The position numbers and the translations under genes are program-made. A DNA stretch of 48,391 nt from Bacteroidota bacterium (GTDB lineage Bacteria; Bacteroidota; Bacteroidia; 2-12-FULL-35-15), in contig JAHEXZ010000034.1 in the NCBI GenBank assembly GCA_023251835.1, positions 1-48,391 on the forward strand, in the 5' to 3' direction. Below, piece by piece: positions 41,747-48,391 of this stretch. How positions within the stretch are numbered: position 1 is the first letter of the stretch; the number at the start of each line of letters is the position of its first letter. Below the pieces are notes generated by a model. The model was not told where the DNA came from, did no database searches, and was given only the letters and a program-made list of their open reading frames with translations.

Positions 41747-42946
41747 CTATAGCTTAATACCAGGAACTATTTCTTGGCTTAGAATATTTTCGGCAAGCAC
41801 CTCAGACGTTTCAATTTTTTCGTTAGTTTTTATAATTGCATATTTTTCCTTCAGTTGAAGAAAGGGTAATTCAAAAAAACGATAGGATAATGCAGTTATA
41901 AGGGCTAATGCCAGATGCACCAGCAGCAAAAAAACAGGAAAGTTTTGAAAAGAATATTTCTTATACAGTTCTAAAAACAGGTATACAATTAAGGGATTGA
42001 ACATGTATATACCATAAGTTACTTTTCCAAACAAGTGAAGGATGTTAAACTTATTTACAGCAAATACAGCATCTGAATTAAACAGGAAATTGCCCATCCA
42101 ATAGGCTATAAAAAGAACAAAAACGTACTTTTTCATAGTAGCGGTAAAAAAAGTACCACATTCATTATAATCTACATTTATAAAAATGAGAATAAAAATG
42201 GAGTAGATAATCAGCCTTATTGGCAATGAATGGTTAAATTCAAGCTTCTTCTGATAATACAGGTAGCCAAAGAGGCTCCCTAATGCTAAAACATCAATAC
42301 GGCTGAGTGTATGTAAATACAAAACATCCCCATAATTTTCAATATGTGTAGCTGCATAAGCTCTGAATAAGATACTTATAAAAATAATGGTCAATAAAGC
42401 GGATGGAAGTTTCTTTACCGGAACAAAAGCTATTAATAACGGACAAACAAGATAAAAATGCTCTTCTATACATATTGACCATAAATGATCCGTTGCTACT
42501 GATTTTGTTCCCTGGTTAATGATATCAAAATTACCGGCAAATAAAAAATGGTACAGGTAGCCCGGGCTTTGTTCAAAAAAGAAATAAGTTAAAAGCGGGG
42601 CAAGAAGAATCATAAAAAAATAGAGCGGCCAGATACGAAATGCCCTGCGGATATAAAATTTTAATACATCTACTTTTCCATTTCTGTCATACTCGGCTAA
42701 CAAAAGATAAGTGATTAAAAATCCGCTGATTATGAAAAATATATCTACTCCAATAGTAAAATTGTTTACAGAGCTCTCTATTTTATTGTATAGTTCAGGT
42801 GAAGTGCGGGAAGTAATAAATGCAGGATTTCCAAAATAGCTTTTCCATCCAAAAAAGCAATGTAAAATAACGATCATGTAAGCCGCAACAAACCTGAGTA
42901 TATCCATATTCTGGAAATAAATACGTTGGTTATTGGGAGCATTCAT
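41747..42946 (-). CDS. Acyltransferase 3 family (OafA-like) membrane O-acyltransferase
   Basis: 399 residues and about ten transmembrane helices. Family motifs: LRFVAAYMIVILHCFFG with the catalytic-type His near residue 25, DIFFIISGFLITYLL, RRAFRIWPLYFFM, and DHLWSICIEEHFYLVCPLL. It transfers acyl groups, often acetyl, to cell-surface sugars. It is 7 bp downstream of the secreted beta-sandwich gene and near other polysaccharide genes, which fits a surface-glycan decoration role. Confidence 0.92.
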   Translation of the reverse strand: MNAPNNQRIYFQNMDILRFVAAYMIVILHCFFGWKSYFGNPAFITSRTSPELYNKIESSVNNFTIGVDIFFIISGFLITYLLLAEYDRNGKVDVLKFYIRRAFRIWPLYFFMILLAPLLTYFFFEQSPGYLYHFLFAGNFDIINQGTKSVATDHLWSICIEEHFYLVCPLLIAFVPVKKLPSALLTIIFISILFRAYAATHIENYGDVLYLHTLSRIDVLALGSLFGYLYYQKKLEFNHSLPIRLIIYSIFILIFINVDYNECGTFFTATMKKYVFVLFIAYWMGNFLFNSDAVFAVNKFNILHLFGKVTYGIYMFNPLIVYLFLELYKKYSFQNFPVFLLLVHLALALITALSYRFFELPFLQLKEKYAIIKTNEKIETSEVLAENILSQEIVPGIKL

Positions 42947-42953
42947 GTATTGG

Positions 42954-43730
42954 TTATTTTATAGCAATCAACTCGTTATCAGTAATTTTTTTGTCAGAAA
43001 AACATATAAAATCAAAGAACCATTTGTGCCGGGCGGTATACATGGCCGGTTGTTCAAATTGAAAAATAATGTTATGTACCCCCTTTTTTTTAGTGGCATT
43101 AAACTCATTGTCGCCCCCCTCATTTTCGTCACTAAAACTGTTTAAGGGAATTGAGATAAATTGCCAGGTATCCTGGCTTGCTATATTTATGGTATACCCC
43201 CAGGTATCATCTTTATCTTTTTCTAAGATTCCATCGTCATTGTCTTCTTCCTCTAGAATAACCTTTATTTTTTCGTTATTATTACCATTGCTTTTAGGAA
43301 TATATATTCTGAAATTAAGATAGTCCGTTGCCGGGTTAAGCTCAAAGTTGCTTGCAATGCCTTTGCCCCATCCTCCAAAGGCATCTGTATTTCTCCAAAT
43401 CGCCTTTAAAGTTGTTTTTGAAGCTATAGCTGTATGGTCAGTTTGTTCTGTGTCAACTGCAATTCCTATACTTCCATAGCTGAAAAAGCTATTTTTTTGC
43501 AGAGATATACTATCCGGATTGATTCCTTCAAAATCATCAATAAGCTGGTGTACATGGTTTATCCATTTAATTGTTTCATAACCGCTTAATGAACTGCCTC
43601 TTGGCTGGGCAACAAGAAACTTATTTTCAGCAAAAAAGATGGTAACAGATGTCAATATCAATGTTAATAATATGATGATTGCCCGTTTGTTTGATTCCAC
43701 ACTTATGATTGATATAGAGATAACAAACAT
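42954..43730 (-). CDS. Secreted/anchored beta-sandwich protein of unknown function
   Basis: 258 residues. An N-terminal hydrophobic anchor or signal (RAIIILLTLILTSVTIFFA, about 16-34) precedes a jelly-roll-like domain of about 200 residues with the pattern of CBM or CIA30-type carbohydrate-binding modules: YLNFRIYIPKSNG, a Glu/Asp-rich loop, WQFISIPLNSF and HKWFFDFICF. I infer carbohydrate binding. It is directly upstream of the acyltransferase on the same strand. The exact start is uncertain; a -7-like box overlaps the ATG. Confidence 0.6.
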   Translation of the reverse strand: MFVISISIISVESNKRAIIILLTLILTSVTIFFAENKFLVAQPRGSSLSGYETIKWINHVHQLIDDFEGINPDSISLQKNSFFSYGSIGIAVDTEQTDHTAIASKTTLKAIWRNTDAFGGWGKGIASNFELNPATDYLNFRIYIPKSNGNNNEKIKVILEEEDNDDGILEKDKDDTWGYTINIASQDTWQFISIPLNSFSDENEGGDNEFNATKKKGVHNIIFQFEQPAMYTARHKWFFDFICFSDKKITDNELIAIK

Positions 43731-43877
43731 ATTGATGCAGAGATAATTTATTTATGATTTTCGCTGTTTTTAGATTTTTGATGGCTGAAATGAGGGAACC
43801 AATAAACCAACATCTAATTAACATTTTGTTATTCATAAGTAAGTCAATGTTTTTAAGTACAGGAACATTCTAAGAGG

Positions 43878-43885
43878 TATTTTTG
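43878..43885 (+). promoter_or_regulatory. -7 box (TATTTTTG) of the Gfo/Idh dehydrogenase gene
   Basis: An exact TAnnTTTG match 22 bp before the ATG at 43908. No clear -33 element. It probably drives the Gfo/Idh-lipoprotein-WcaJ run. Confidence 0.45.
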
Positions 43886-43907
43886 CAAGCATCCAATTTA
43901 CTGTACT

Positions 43908-44915
43908 ATGATAAAAATAGGAATACTCGGTGCCGGGCATTTAGGCAAAATTCATATCAGGCTTTTAAAAGAAATTGATAAATTCAAAGTAATTGGTTTT
44001 TATGATATGGATTCCGCAGCAGCGGAACTGGTGGAGAAAGAATATGGGATTAAATATTTTAATTCGATGGAATCGTTATTGGAACAGGTAGATGCTGTTG
44101 ATATAGTTACTCCTACTATTGCTCATTATAGCTGTGCTTCTAAGTCGATTAAAAAGTCAAAACATATCTTTATTGAAAAACCGGTTACAAACACTATTGA
44201 AGAGGCCAAAATATTGATGGGACTTTCTAAGGAGGCGGATGTAAAGGTGCAGGTTGGACATGTAGAGCGTTTTAACCCGGCTTTTATTGCTGCGAAAGAC
44301 TATTGCTCTAACCCTATGTTTATTGAAACACACCGGTTAGCCCAGTTTAATCCTAGGGGAACAGATGTTTCGGTTGTGCTTGACCTTATGATTCATGACA
44401 TTGATATTATATTAAGTACTGTAAAGTCAAACATTAAACGTATCAGTGCAAGTGGGGTAGCTGTAGTAAGTGATACTCCTGATATTGCCAATGCCCGTAT
44501 TGAGTTTGATAATGGTTGTGTAGCTAACCTCACTGCCAGCCGGATTTCTATGAAGAATATGCGAAAATCAAGGTTCTTTCAAAAAGATGCTTATGTTTCG
44601 GTTGATTTCTTAGATAAAAAAGTAGAAGTAATACGGCTGGTGAATATAAAAGGGGAGGGCGACCCTTTGGCAGTAACTATTGATCTTGGAAATGGAAAAG
44701 GCAGCAAACAGATATATTTTGAAAATCCAACAATTTTACCTACCAATGCAATAAAAATGGAGCTCGAAACGTTTGCCGATTCAATAATCAGCAATACCAC
44801 TCCTTTAGTCAGCATTGACGATGGATATAAAGCCTTAGATGTGGCCTATAAGGTGATTGAAAAAATGCGGGTTACATCAAATTTTATGGAAGAGCCCAAG
44901 ACGGGTTCCAATTAA
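43908..44915 (+). CDS. Gfo/Idh/MocA-family NAD(P)-dependent oxidoreductase
   Basis: 335 residues. The Rossmann motif GILGAGHLGKIH is at the N-terminus and the family EKP motif is Glu90-Lys91-Pro92 (IFIEKPVTNT). The second domain has VGHVERFNP and DLMIHDIDIIL. Such enzymes oxidise sugars, e.g. UDP-N-acetyl-sugar precursors, and are common in Bacteroidota near lipid A or glycan genes. Here it is first in a plus-strand run with a lipoprotein (9 bp) and WcaJ, so a surface sugar is the likely substrate. Confidence 0.9.
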   Translation: MIKIGILGAGHLGKIHIRLLKEIDKFKVIGFYDMDSAAAELVEKEYGIKYFNSMESLLEQVDAVDIVTPTIAHYSCASKSIKKSKHIFIEKPVTNTIEEAKILMGLSKEADVKVQVGHVERFNPAFIAAKDYCSNPMFIETHRLAQFNPRGTDVSVVLDLMIHDIDIILSTVKSNIKRISASGVAVVSDTPDIANARIEFDNGCVANLTASRISMKNMRKSRFFQKDAYVSVDFLDKKVEVIRLVNIKGEGDPLAVTIDLGNGKGSKQIYFENPTILPTNAIKMELETFADSIISNTTPLVSIDDGYKALDVAYKVIEKMRVTSNFMEEPKTGSN

Positions 44916-44924
44916 CCAGGTGAA

Positions 44925-45788
44925 ATGACATACGGGTACAAATCCTTTTTTTATTTTCTGTTTATTGCTGTTACCACTTTCAGTTCATGTGAGTTATATA
45001 ACCCTCCGGAACCTATACCAGCTTATATTCATATTGATAAAATAGACCTGAGCACCACTCCTCTTCAGGGAACCAGCTCACATAAAATTACTGATGCCTG
45101 GGTATATATAAATGGGCAACTGATGGGGTGTTTTGAATTACCAGCTACCTTTCCTGTTCTGTTTGAAGGTAATTACCAGGTACTTATAAAAGCAGGGATA
45201 AAAATAAACGGAATTTCTGCCATCAGATCGCCTTATCCTTTTTTTGAACCCTATTCGGAGATTATTAATTTTCAAAAAGGTACAACGGTTACTTTAACTC
45301 CTACCGTGACTTATACATCAAATTCGAATTTTGTTTTTATGGAAGATTTTGAGGACTCAGGAATTGCTATTGATACTTCTGTTGGTTCAGATACTACCCT
45401 GCAACGTTTGTTTTTACCAGACCCGAATGTATTTGCAGGTAATAGTTGTGGGATTGCTTATCTTGATAAAACAAACACTTTCTTTGAATGTGTATCCTCA
45501 CAATCTTATACATTGCCAAAAGATGGTAAAAATATATTTCTTGAGTTTAACTATAAATCCAACAATGGGTTTGTGGTAGGAGTGATTGCTCAGCCTCCTT
45601 ATTATTTAAAAACGGCATCATTGAACTTTAACCCAACTAACGAGTGGAATAAGACCTATCTGTATTTAACTCCCGCAGTTAGCGGGTCAACCAATGCTAC
45701 ACAGTTTAAAATATTTTTTGGAATGTTAAATAAAACGAACTCTGATAGCCTGGCGCTTTTGCTTGATAATATTAAGCTTATTTATTAG
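44925..45788 (+). CDS. Putative surface lipoprotein of unknown function
   Basis: 287 residues. The signal ends in the lipobox TFSSC (Cys23) followed by ELYNPPEP. The chain is beta-rich: a PEGA/carboxypeptidase-like first part (AWVYINGQLMGCFELPATFP) and a C-terminal jelly-roll-like segment (about 135-287; FVFMEDFEDSG, NIFLEFNYKSNNGF, DSLALLLDNIKLIY). No family is recognised with certainty. Located between the Gfo/Idh and WcaJ genes, it may work with the polysaccharide; this is inference. Confidence 0.65.
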   Translation: MTYGYKSFFYFLFIAVTTFSSCELYNPPEPIPAYIHIDKIDLSTTPLQGTSSHKITDAWVYINGQLMGCFELPATFPVLFEGNYQVLIKAGIKINGISAIRSPYPFFEPYSEIINFQKGTTVTLTPTVTYTSNSNFVFMEDFEDSGIAIDTSVGSDTTLQRLFLPDPNVFAGNSCGIAYLDKTNTFFECVSSQSYTLPKDGKNIFLEFNYKSNNGFVVGVIAQPPYYLKTASLNFNPTNEWNKTYLYLTPAVSGSTNATQFKIFFGMLNKTNSDSLALLLDNIKLIY

Positions 45789-45823
45789 TTAAGGTTTAAG
45801 GTTTCAAGTTTAAGGTTTACAAA
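45789..45823 (+). repeat. Low-complexity AAGGTTT array after the lipoprotein stop codon
   Basis: TTAAGGTTTAAGGTTTCAAG followed by TTTAAGGTTTAC: imperfect 7-mer units beginning directly after the stop codon. Short and degenerate. Confidence 0.6.
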
Positions 45824-45851
45824 AGCTCGTCTGATTTGAAGAAAAAGCAGT

Positions 45852-47273
45852 ATGAATAAAAAGTTACAGGTTTTAAAATACTTAGTTGCCGATTTTTTTT
45901 CAGCTACTACTGCCTGGACTATATTTTACATTTTCAGGAAGTTATATATTGAGCCGGAAAAATTTGGTAAACCTATTCCACTTGTATTTGAAAAACAGTT
46001 CTTTTGGGGGCTTCTGTTTATTCCATTGTTTTGGATTATAACTTACCTTCTTTCAGGCGCTTATAATAATATTTATAGAAAATCAAGACTTAAGGAGCTG
46101 GGGCAAACATTTCTTTTATCAGGTATTGGAATTATTTTTATTTTCTTTGTTTTAATACTGGATGATGAGGTAGTTTCTTATAAAAACTATTACCAGAGTA
46201 TTCTGGTTTTATTCCTGATGCACTTTGGACTTACTGCAAGTCTTCGTTTTATTTTATCGAGTATCACAAATTATCGTATTCATAACCGCATTATAGGTTT
46301 TAATACATTGCTGGTTGGGAGTAATGCAAATGCACTGAATTTGTATAATGAAATGGAGAACCAGCATGAATCTTCGGGTAATAAATTTGTTGGTTTTATA
46401 CATGTAGATGAAAAAAACGGGTACTCACATGAGTTAAATAAACGCTTGAATCATCTTGGGGAATTGGCTGATTTAAAGTTAATTATAAAAAAACATGAAG
46501 TGGCGGAAGTTATTATTGCCATTGAATCTTTTGAGCATGAGAATCTTGGAAAAATTATCAATGATTTGGATACAGAAGACGTAATTATAAAGGTTATACC
46601 TGATATGTACGATATCCTTTCCGGTTCTGTTAAAATGACTTCTATTTTTGGAGCGCCACTTATAGAAATTTCCAGGGAGATAATGCCTGCCTGGGAACAA
46701 TCGGTAAAACGAATTATAGATATTCTGCTTTCTTTGTTTGTTCTGAGCACTTTTAGCTGGGTATATGTTATTGTGGCTATTGCAGTAAAAATGGGTTCGC
46801 GGGGTTCTGTATTTTATAGTCATGAACGTATAGGCTGGCATGGAAAACCGTTCTTTATACATAAGTTCCGTTCCATGCACATGGATGCCGAGAAAGAGGG
46901 ACCGGCACTTTCCAGTAAAAAGGACTCCCGTATTACCCCTGTCGGAAAATTTTTACGTAAAGTGAGGTTAGATGAAATACCTCAATTTTATAATGTACTG
47001 ATTGGAGAGATGTCTATTGTTGGTCCGCGTCCTGAACGCCAGTTTTTTATTGACCAAATTGTTCAAAAAGCTCCTCATTACAAGCATCTTCATAAAGTAC
47101 GTCCGGGAATTACTTCCTGGGGGCAGGTAAAATACGGGTATGCCGAAAATGTTGATCAGATGATAGAACGCCTCAAATACGATATTATCTATATTGAAAA
47201 CATGTCATTAGGTGTAGACGTGAAAATTCTAATTTATACTGCTTTAATTGTTATCCAGGGGAGGGGGAAGTGA
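45852..47273 (+). CDS. Polyprenyl glycosylphosphotransferase initiating exopolysaccharide synthesis (WcaJ type)
   Basis: 473 residues. Four N-terminal transmembrane helices (about 10-125), a CoA-binding-like domain (about 140-265; LLVGSNANALNLYNEM), a fifth helix (IIDILLSLFVLSTFSWVYVIVAI) and the catalytic bacterial sugar transferase domain (about 275-470) with YSHERIGWHGKPF, KFRSMHMDAE, RLDEIPQFYNVLIGEMSIVGPRPE and VRPGITSWGQVKYGY. It moves a hexose-1-phosphate to undecaprenyl phosphate, the first step of repeat-unit assembly. It is the start of a polysaccharide locus probably continuing beyond the window; a group II intron lies downstream. Confidence 0.94.
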   Translation: MNKKLQVLKYLVADFFSATTAWTIFYIFRKLYIEPEKFGKPIPLVFEKQFFWGLLFIPLFWIITYLLSGAYNNIYRKSRLKELGQTFLLSGIGIIFIFFVLILDDEVVSYKNYYQSILVLFLMHFGLTASLRFILSSITNYRIHNRIIGFNTLLVGSNANALNLYNEMENQHESSGNKFVGFIHVDEKNGYSHELNKRLNHLGELADLKLIIKKHEVAEVIIAIESFEHENLGKIINDLDTEDVIIKVIPDMYDILSGSVKMTSIFGAPLIEISREIMPAWEQSVKRIIDILLSLFVLSTFSWVYVIVAIAVKMGSRGSVFYSHERIGWHGKPFFIHKFRSMHMDAEKEGPALSSKKDSRITPVGKFLRKVRLDEIPQFYNVLIGEMSIVGPRPERQFFIDQIVQKAPHYKHLHKVRPGITSWGQVKYGYAENVDQMIERLKYDIIYIENMSLGVDVKILIYTALIVIQGRGK

Positions 47274-47282
47274 TTTGCGAAA

Positions 47283-47306
47283 AACTGCAAACTCATTCGC
47301 TCAGTA
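47283..47306. repeat. Half copy of the TATACTGAGCGAATG hairpin family
   Basis: Read on the minus strand it gives TTATACTGAGCGAATG followed by GTTTGC, matching the left arm of 33797-33852. The right arm is missing. Confidence 0.5.
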
Positions 47307-47354
47307 TAATATACTATTACTTTAAAAAGGTTGGAACAGAAAGGGTATGAATCT

Positions 47355-47426
47355 ATGCTTGATTATTATTTTAAAGTAGCTCCACAATTTAATGAACCGC
47401 TGGTGCGCCACGAAGTGTGCGTTTAA
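47355..47426 (+). pseudogene. Short reading frame interrupted by the group II intron
   Basis: ATG 47355 opens 16 codons (MLDYYFKVAPQFNEPL) up to 47402; the intron begins at 47403, exactly between codons, and read-through gives eight more codons of intron sequence before TAA at 47424-47426. The exon part has ordinary coding-like composition, and the frame is preceded by an in-frame TAA. It could be the 5' end of the next polysaccharide gene, which splicing could restore. The 3' exon is outside the window, so this remains inference. Confidence 0.4.
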
Positions 47427-48391
47427 TAATAAACCTAAGTAGATGAAAGAACTACTCAACCCAATTAGCCGTTCAGGTTGAAGCTGTTGTGATAGTAATA
47501 GAGGAAACAAAATTGTTAAAGCTCACAATACGCAGGATTAATAAGCTGTATCAGTAACAAGCCTCGTTACGTAATTAGTAGTGGTCAATCAGTCAGCGGA
47601 GACGAAACCTGCCATCCTACTCGACAATAAACGGAGAGATAACAAAGTAGGGACTACTCGGGGTAATGTGATGTTGCGTGTTAATCAAAGGTTTCGCATA
47701 AACGTGGGATACCCTACCCTAATTCAAAGTAAACCAAGCTAAGAAAAGGGAGTCGGATATGTTCGTAGTAGTGTTGAACCCCGAAAAGGTAAAAGCGGGA
47801 GGAGCGAAGGGACATTACTGTAAATCAAATTTTTCAATAACAAACCCAAGACAGAATTGATGTTTAAAAGTCAGCAAAGCGTTGAAGCGGAAAAGCAAGG
47901 CACGCTGCTTAAAATAAGTAAGCGTAAACTGCCATCTGCCGAAAGAGTAGGAATGTTACAGGAGAAATTATATTGCAAAGCCAAGCAAGAGCGGGACTAT
48001 AAATTTTACGTATTGTATGACAAAATGTTCATACCATTTATGCTTCAAGAGGCTTATAAGCAGGTGAAAACAAATGGAGGCTCACCCGGAATAGACGGAC
48101 AAGATTTCAAAGACATAGAAGAATATGGACTTGAAAAATTTCTGAGCGAATTAGGAGAAGACCTTCGTAAGCGCACCTACAAGCCTCAAGCAGTAAAACG
48201 AGTATGGATAGAAAAAGCCAATGGCGGAGAACGCCCATTGGGTATTCCAACCATACGAGATAGGGTAGGGCAGATGGTATGTAAACTGATAATAGAACCG
48301 ATATTTGAAGCCGATTTCGAGGAAAGTTCTTACGGGTTTCGTCCCGAGCGTTCATCAAAAGATGCGATGACAGCGATAAAAGAACACTTAC
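47403..48391 (+). mobile_element. Group II intron, 5' part (continues past the right edge)
   Basis: The 5' boundary is the consensus GTGCG (GTGCGCCACGAAGTGTGCG). About 450 bp of non-coding, structured and more GC-rich ribozyme sequence follow (domains I-IV), including GGGATACCCTACCCTAATTC and GGGAGTCGGATATGTTCGTA, strings typical of bacterial group II introns. The encoded reverse transcriptase starts at 47860. Domains V and VI and the 3' splice site lie beyond 48391. The 457 bp before the ORF contain no other gene. Confidence 0.9.
47860..48391 (+). CDS. ltrA: Group II intron-encoded reverse transcriptase/maturase, N-terminal part
   Basis: Open to the right edge; 177 codons are visible from ATG 47860. 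Seen: the RT-0-like GGSPGIDGQDFKDIEEY, RT-1/2 with KRVWIEKANGGERPLGIP and DRVGQMVCKLIIEPIFEADF, then SSYGFRPERSSKDAM. These match intron maturases that splice the intron and copy it into DNA. The catalytic YADD box, the X/thumb domain and any endonuclease domain are outside the window, so I cannot assign a subclass or say whether it is intact. Confidence 0.93.
   Translation, partial: MFKSQQSVEAEKQGTLLKISKRKLPSAERVGMLQEKLYCKAKQERDYKFYVLYDKMFIPFMLQEAYKQVKTNGGSPGIDGQDFKDIEEYGLEKFLSELGEDLRKRTYKPQAVKRVWIEKANGGERPLGIPTIRDRVGQMVCKLIIEPIFEADFEESSYGFRPERSSKDAMTAIKEHL

Noticed and set aside
43724-43731. TATGTTTG box as promoter of the gene at 42954
   Set aside because: It overlaps the ATG itself on the minus strand, and no later start codon is evident, so it is probably a chance match.
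45852-47402. Possible defence island near the right edge, suggested by the reverse transcriptase
   Set aside because: The reverse transcriptase has a group II intron context (GTGCG boundary, ribozyme strings, SPGIDG motif), and the neighbours are polysaccharide genes, so a retron or DRT defence role is not supported.

Overview
The window (about 36-40% GC by eye) comes from a member of the Bacteroidota. The evidence is: two proteins ending in well-formed type IX secretion (T9SS) sorting domains plus a 2004-residue PKD/SprB-repeat T9SS protein; a short 289-residue primary sigma factor of the Bacteroidota type; a DUF5683 gene directly after parA-parB; and many copies of the Bacteroidota -7 promoter box TAnnTTTG in front of genes. 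The species cannot be named from sequence alone; a free-living, gliding or surface-associated lineage fits best.

Layout. 1-850: C-terminal part of a SpoIIE/PP2C phosphatase. 865-9638: dusB, a CPBP membrane protease, a zinc-ribbon protein, an S8 protease, a bacilliredoxin, an M16 peptidase and tadA, mostly single genes separated by palindromic elements. 9951-19304: the giant PKD/SprB adhesin-like protein, a strong terminator, then a 14-blade propeller sensor joined to a SpoIIE phosphatase. 19365-22921: pyrR-pyrB on the minus strand, then rpoD and rpe. 23457-29570: mtaB, then a minus-strand run ndh-rhomboid-gmhB-class IV aminotransferase-pdxH, then a small secreted protein. 29580-32910: parA-parB-DUF5683 and a UPF0173 hydrolase. 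33089-37824: FMN reductase, a lipoprotein, an alpha-oxoamine synthase, Maf, a PapD-like secreted protein and zinc-free L31. 37888-41644: two T9SS cargo proteins. 41747-47273: surface polysaccharide functions (acyltransferase 3, a secreted beta-sandwich protein, a Gfo/Idh dehydrogenase, a lipoprotein, a WcaJ-type initiating glycosyltransferase). 47403 to the right edge: a group II intron, cut by the window end, inserted 16 codons into a short reading frame.

Most of the genes are housekeeping. The unusual part is the intergenic space. It holds at least seven kinds of palindromic or MITE-like element: two base-identical 155-bp copies with terminal inverted repeats 13.5 kb apart, an inverted pair of about 140-bp elements, and a palindrome filling the parA-parB gap among them. 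There are also low-complexity tandem arrays that begin at, or contain, the stop codons of several genes. Several genes have a -7 box so close to the ATG that the mRNA may be nearly leaderless. I saw no defence system, CRISPR array, tRNA or rRNA, and I could not find a clearly new multi-gene system. The best leads are the repeat families, the post-stop arrays and the propeller-phosphatase sensor.
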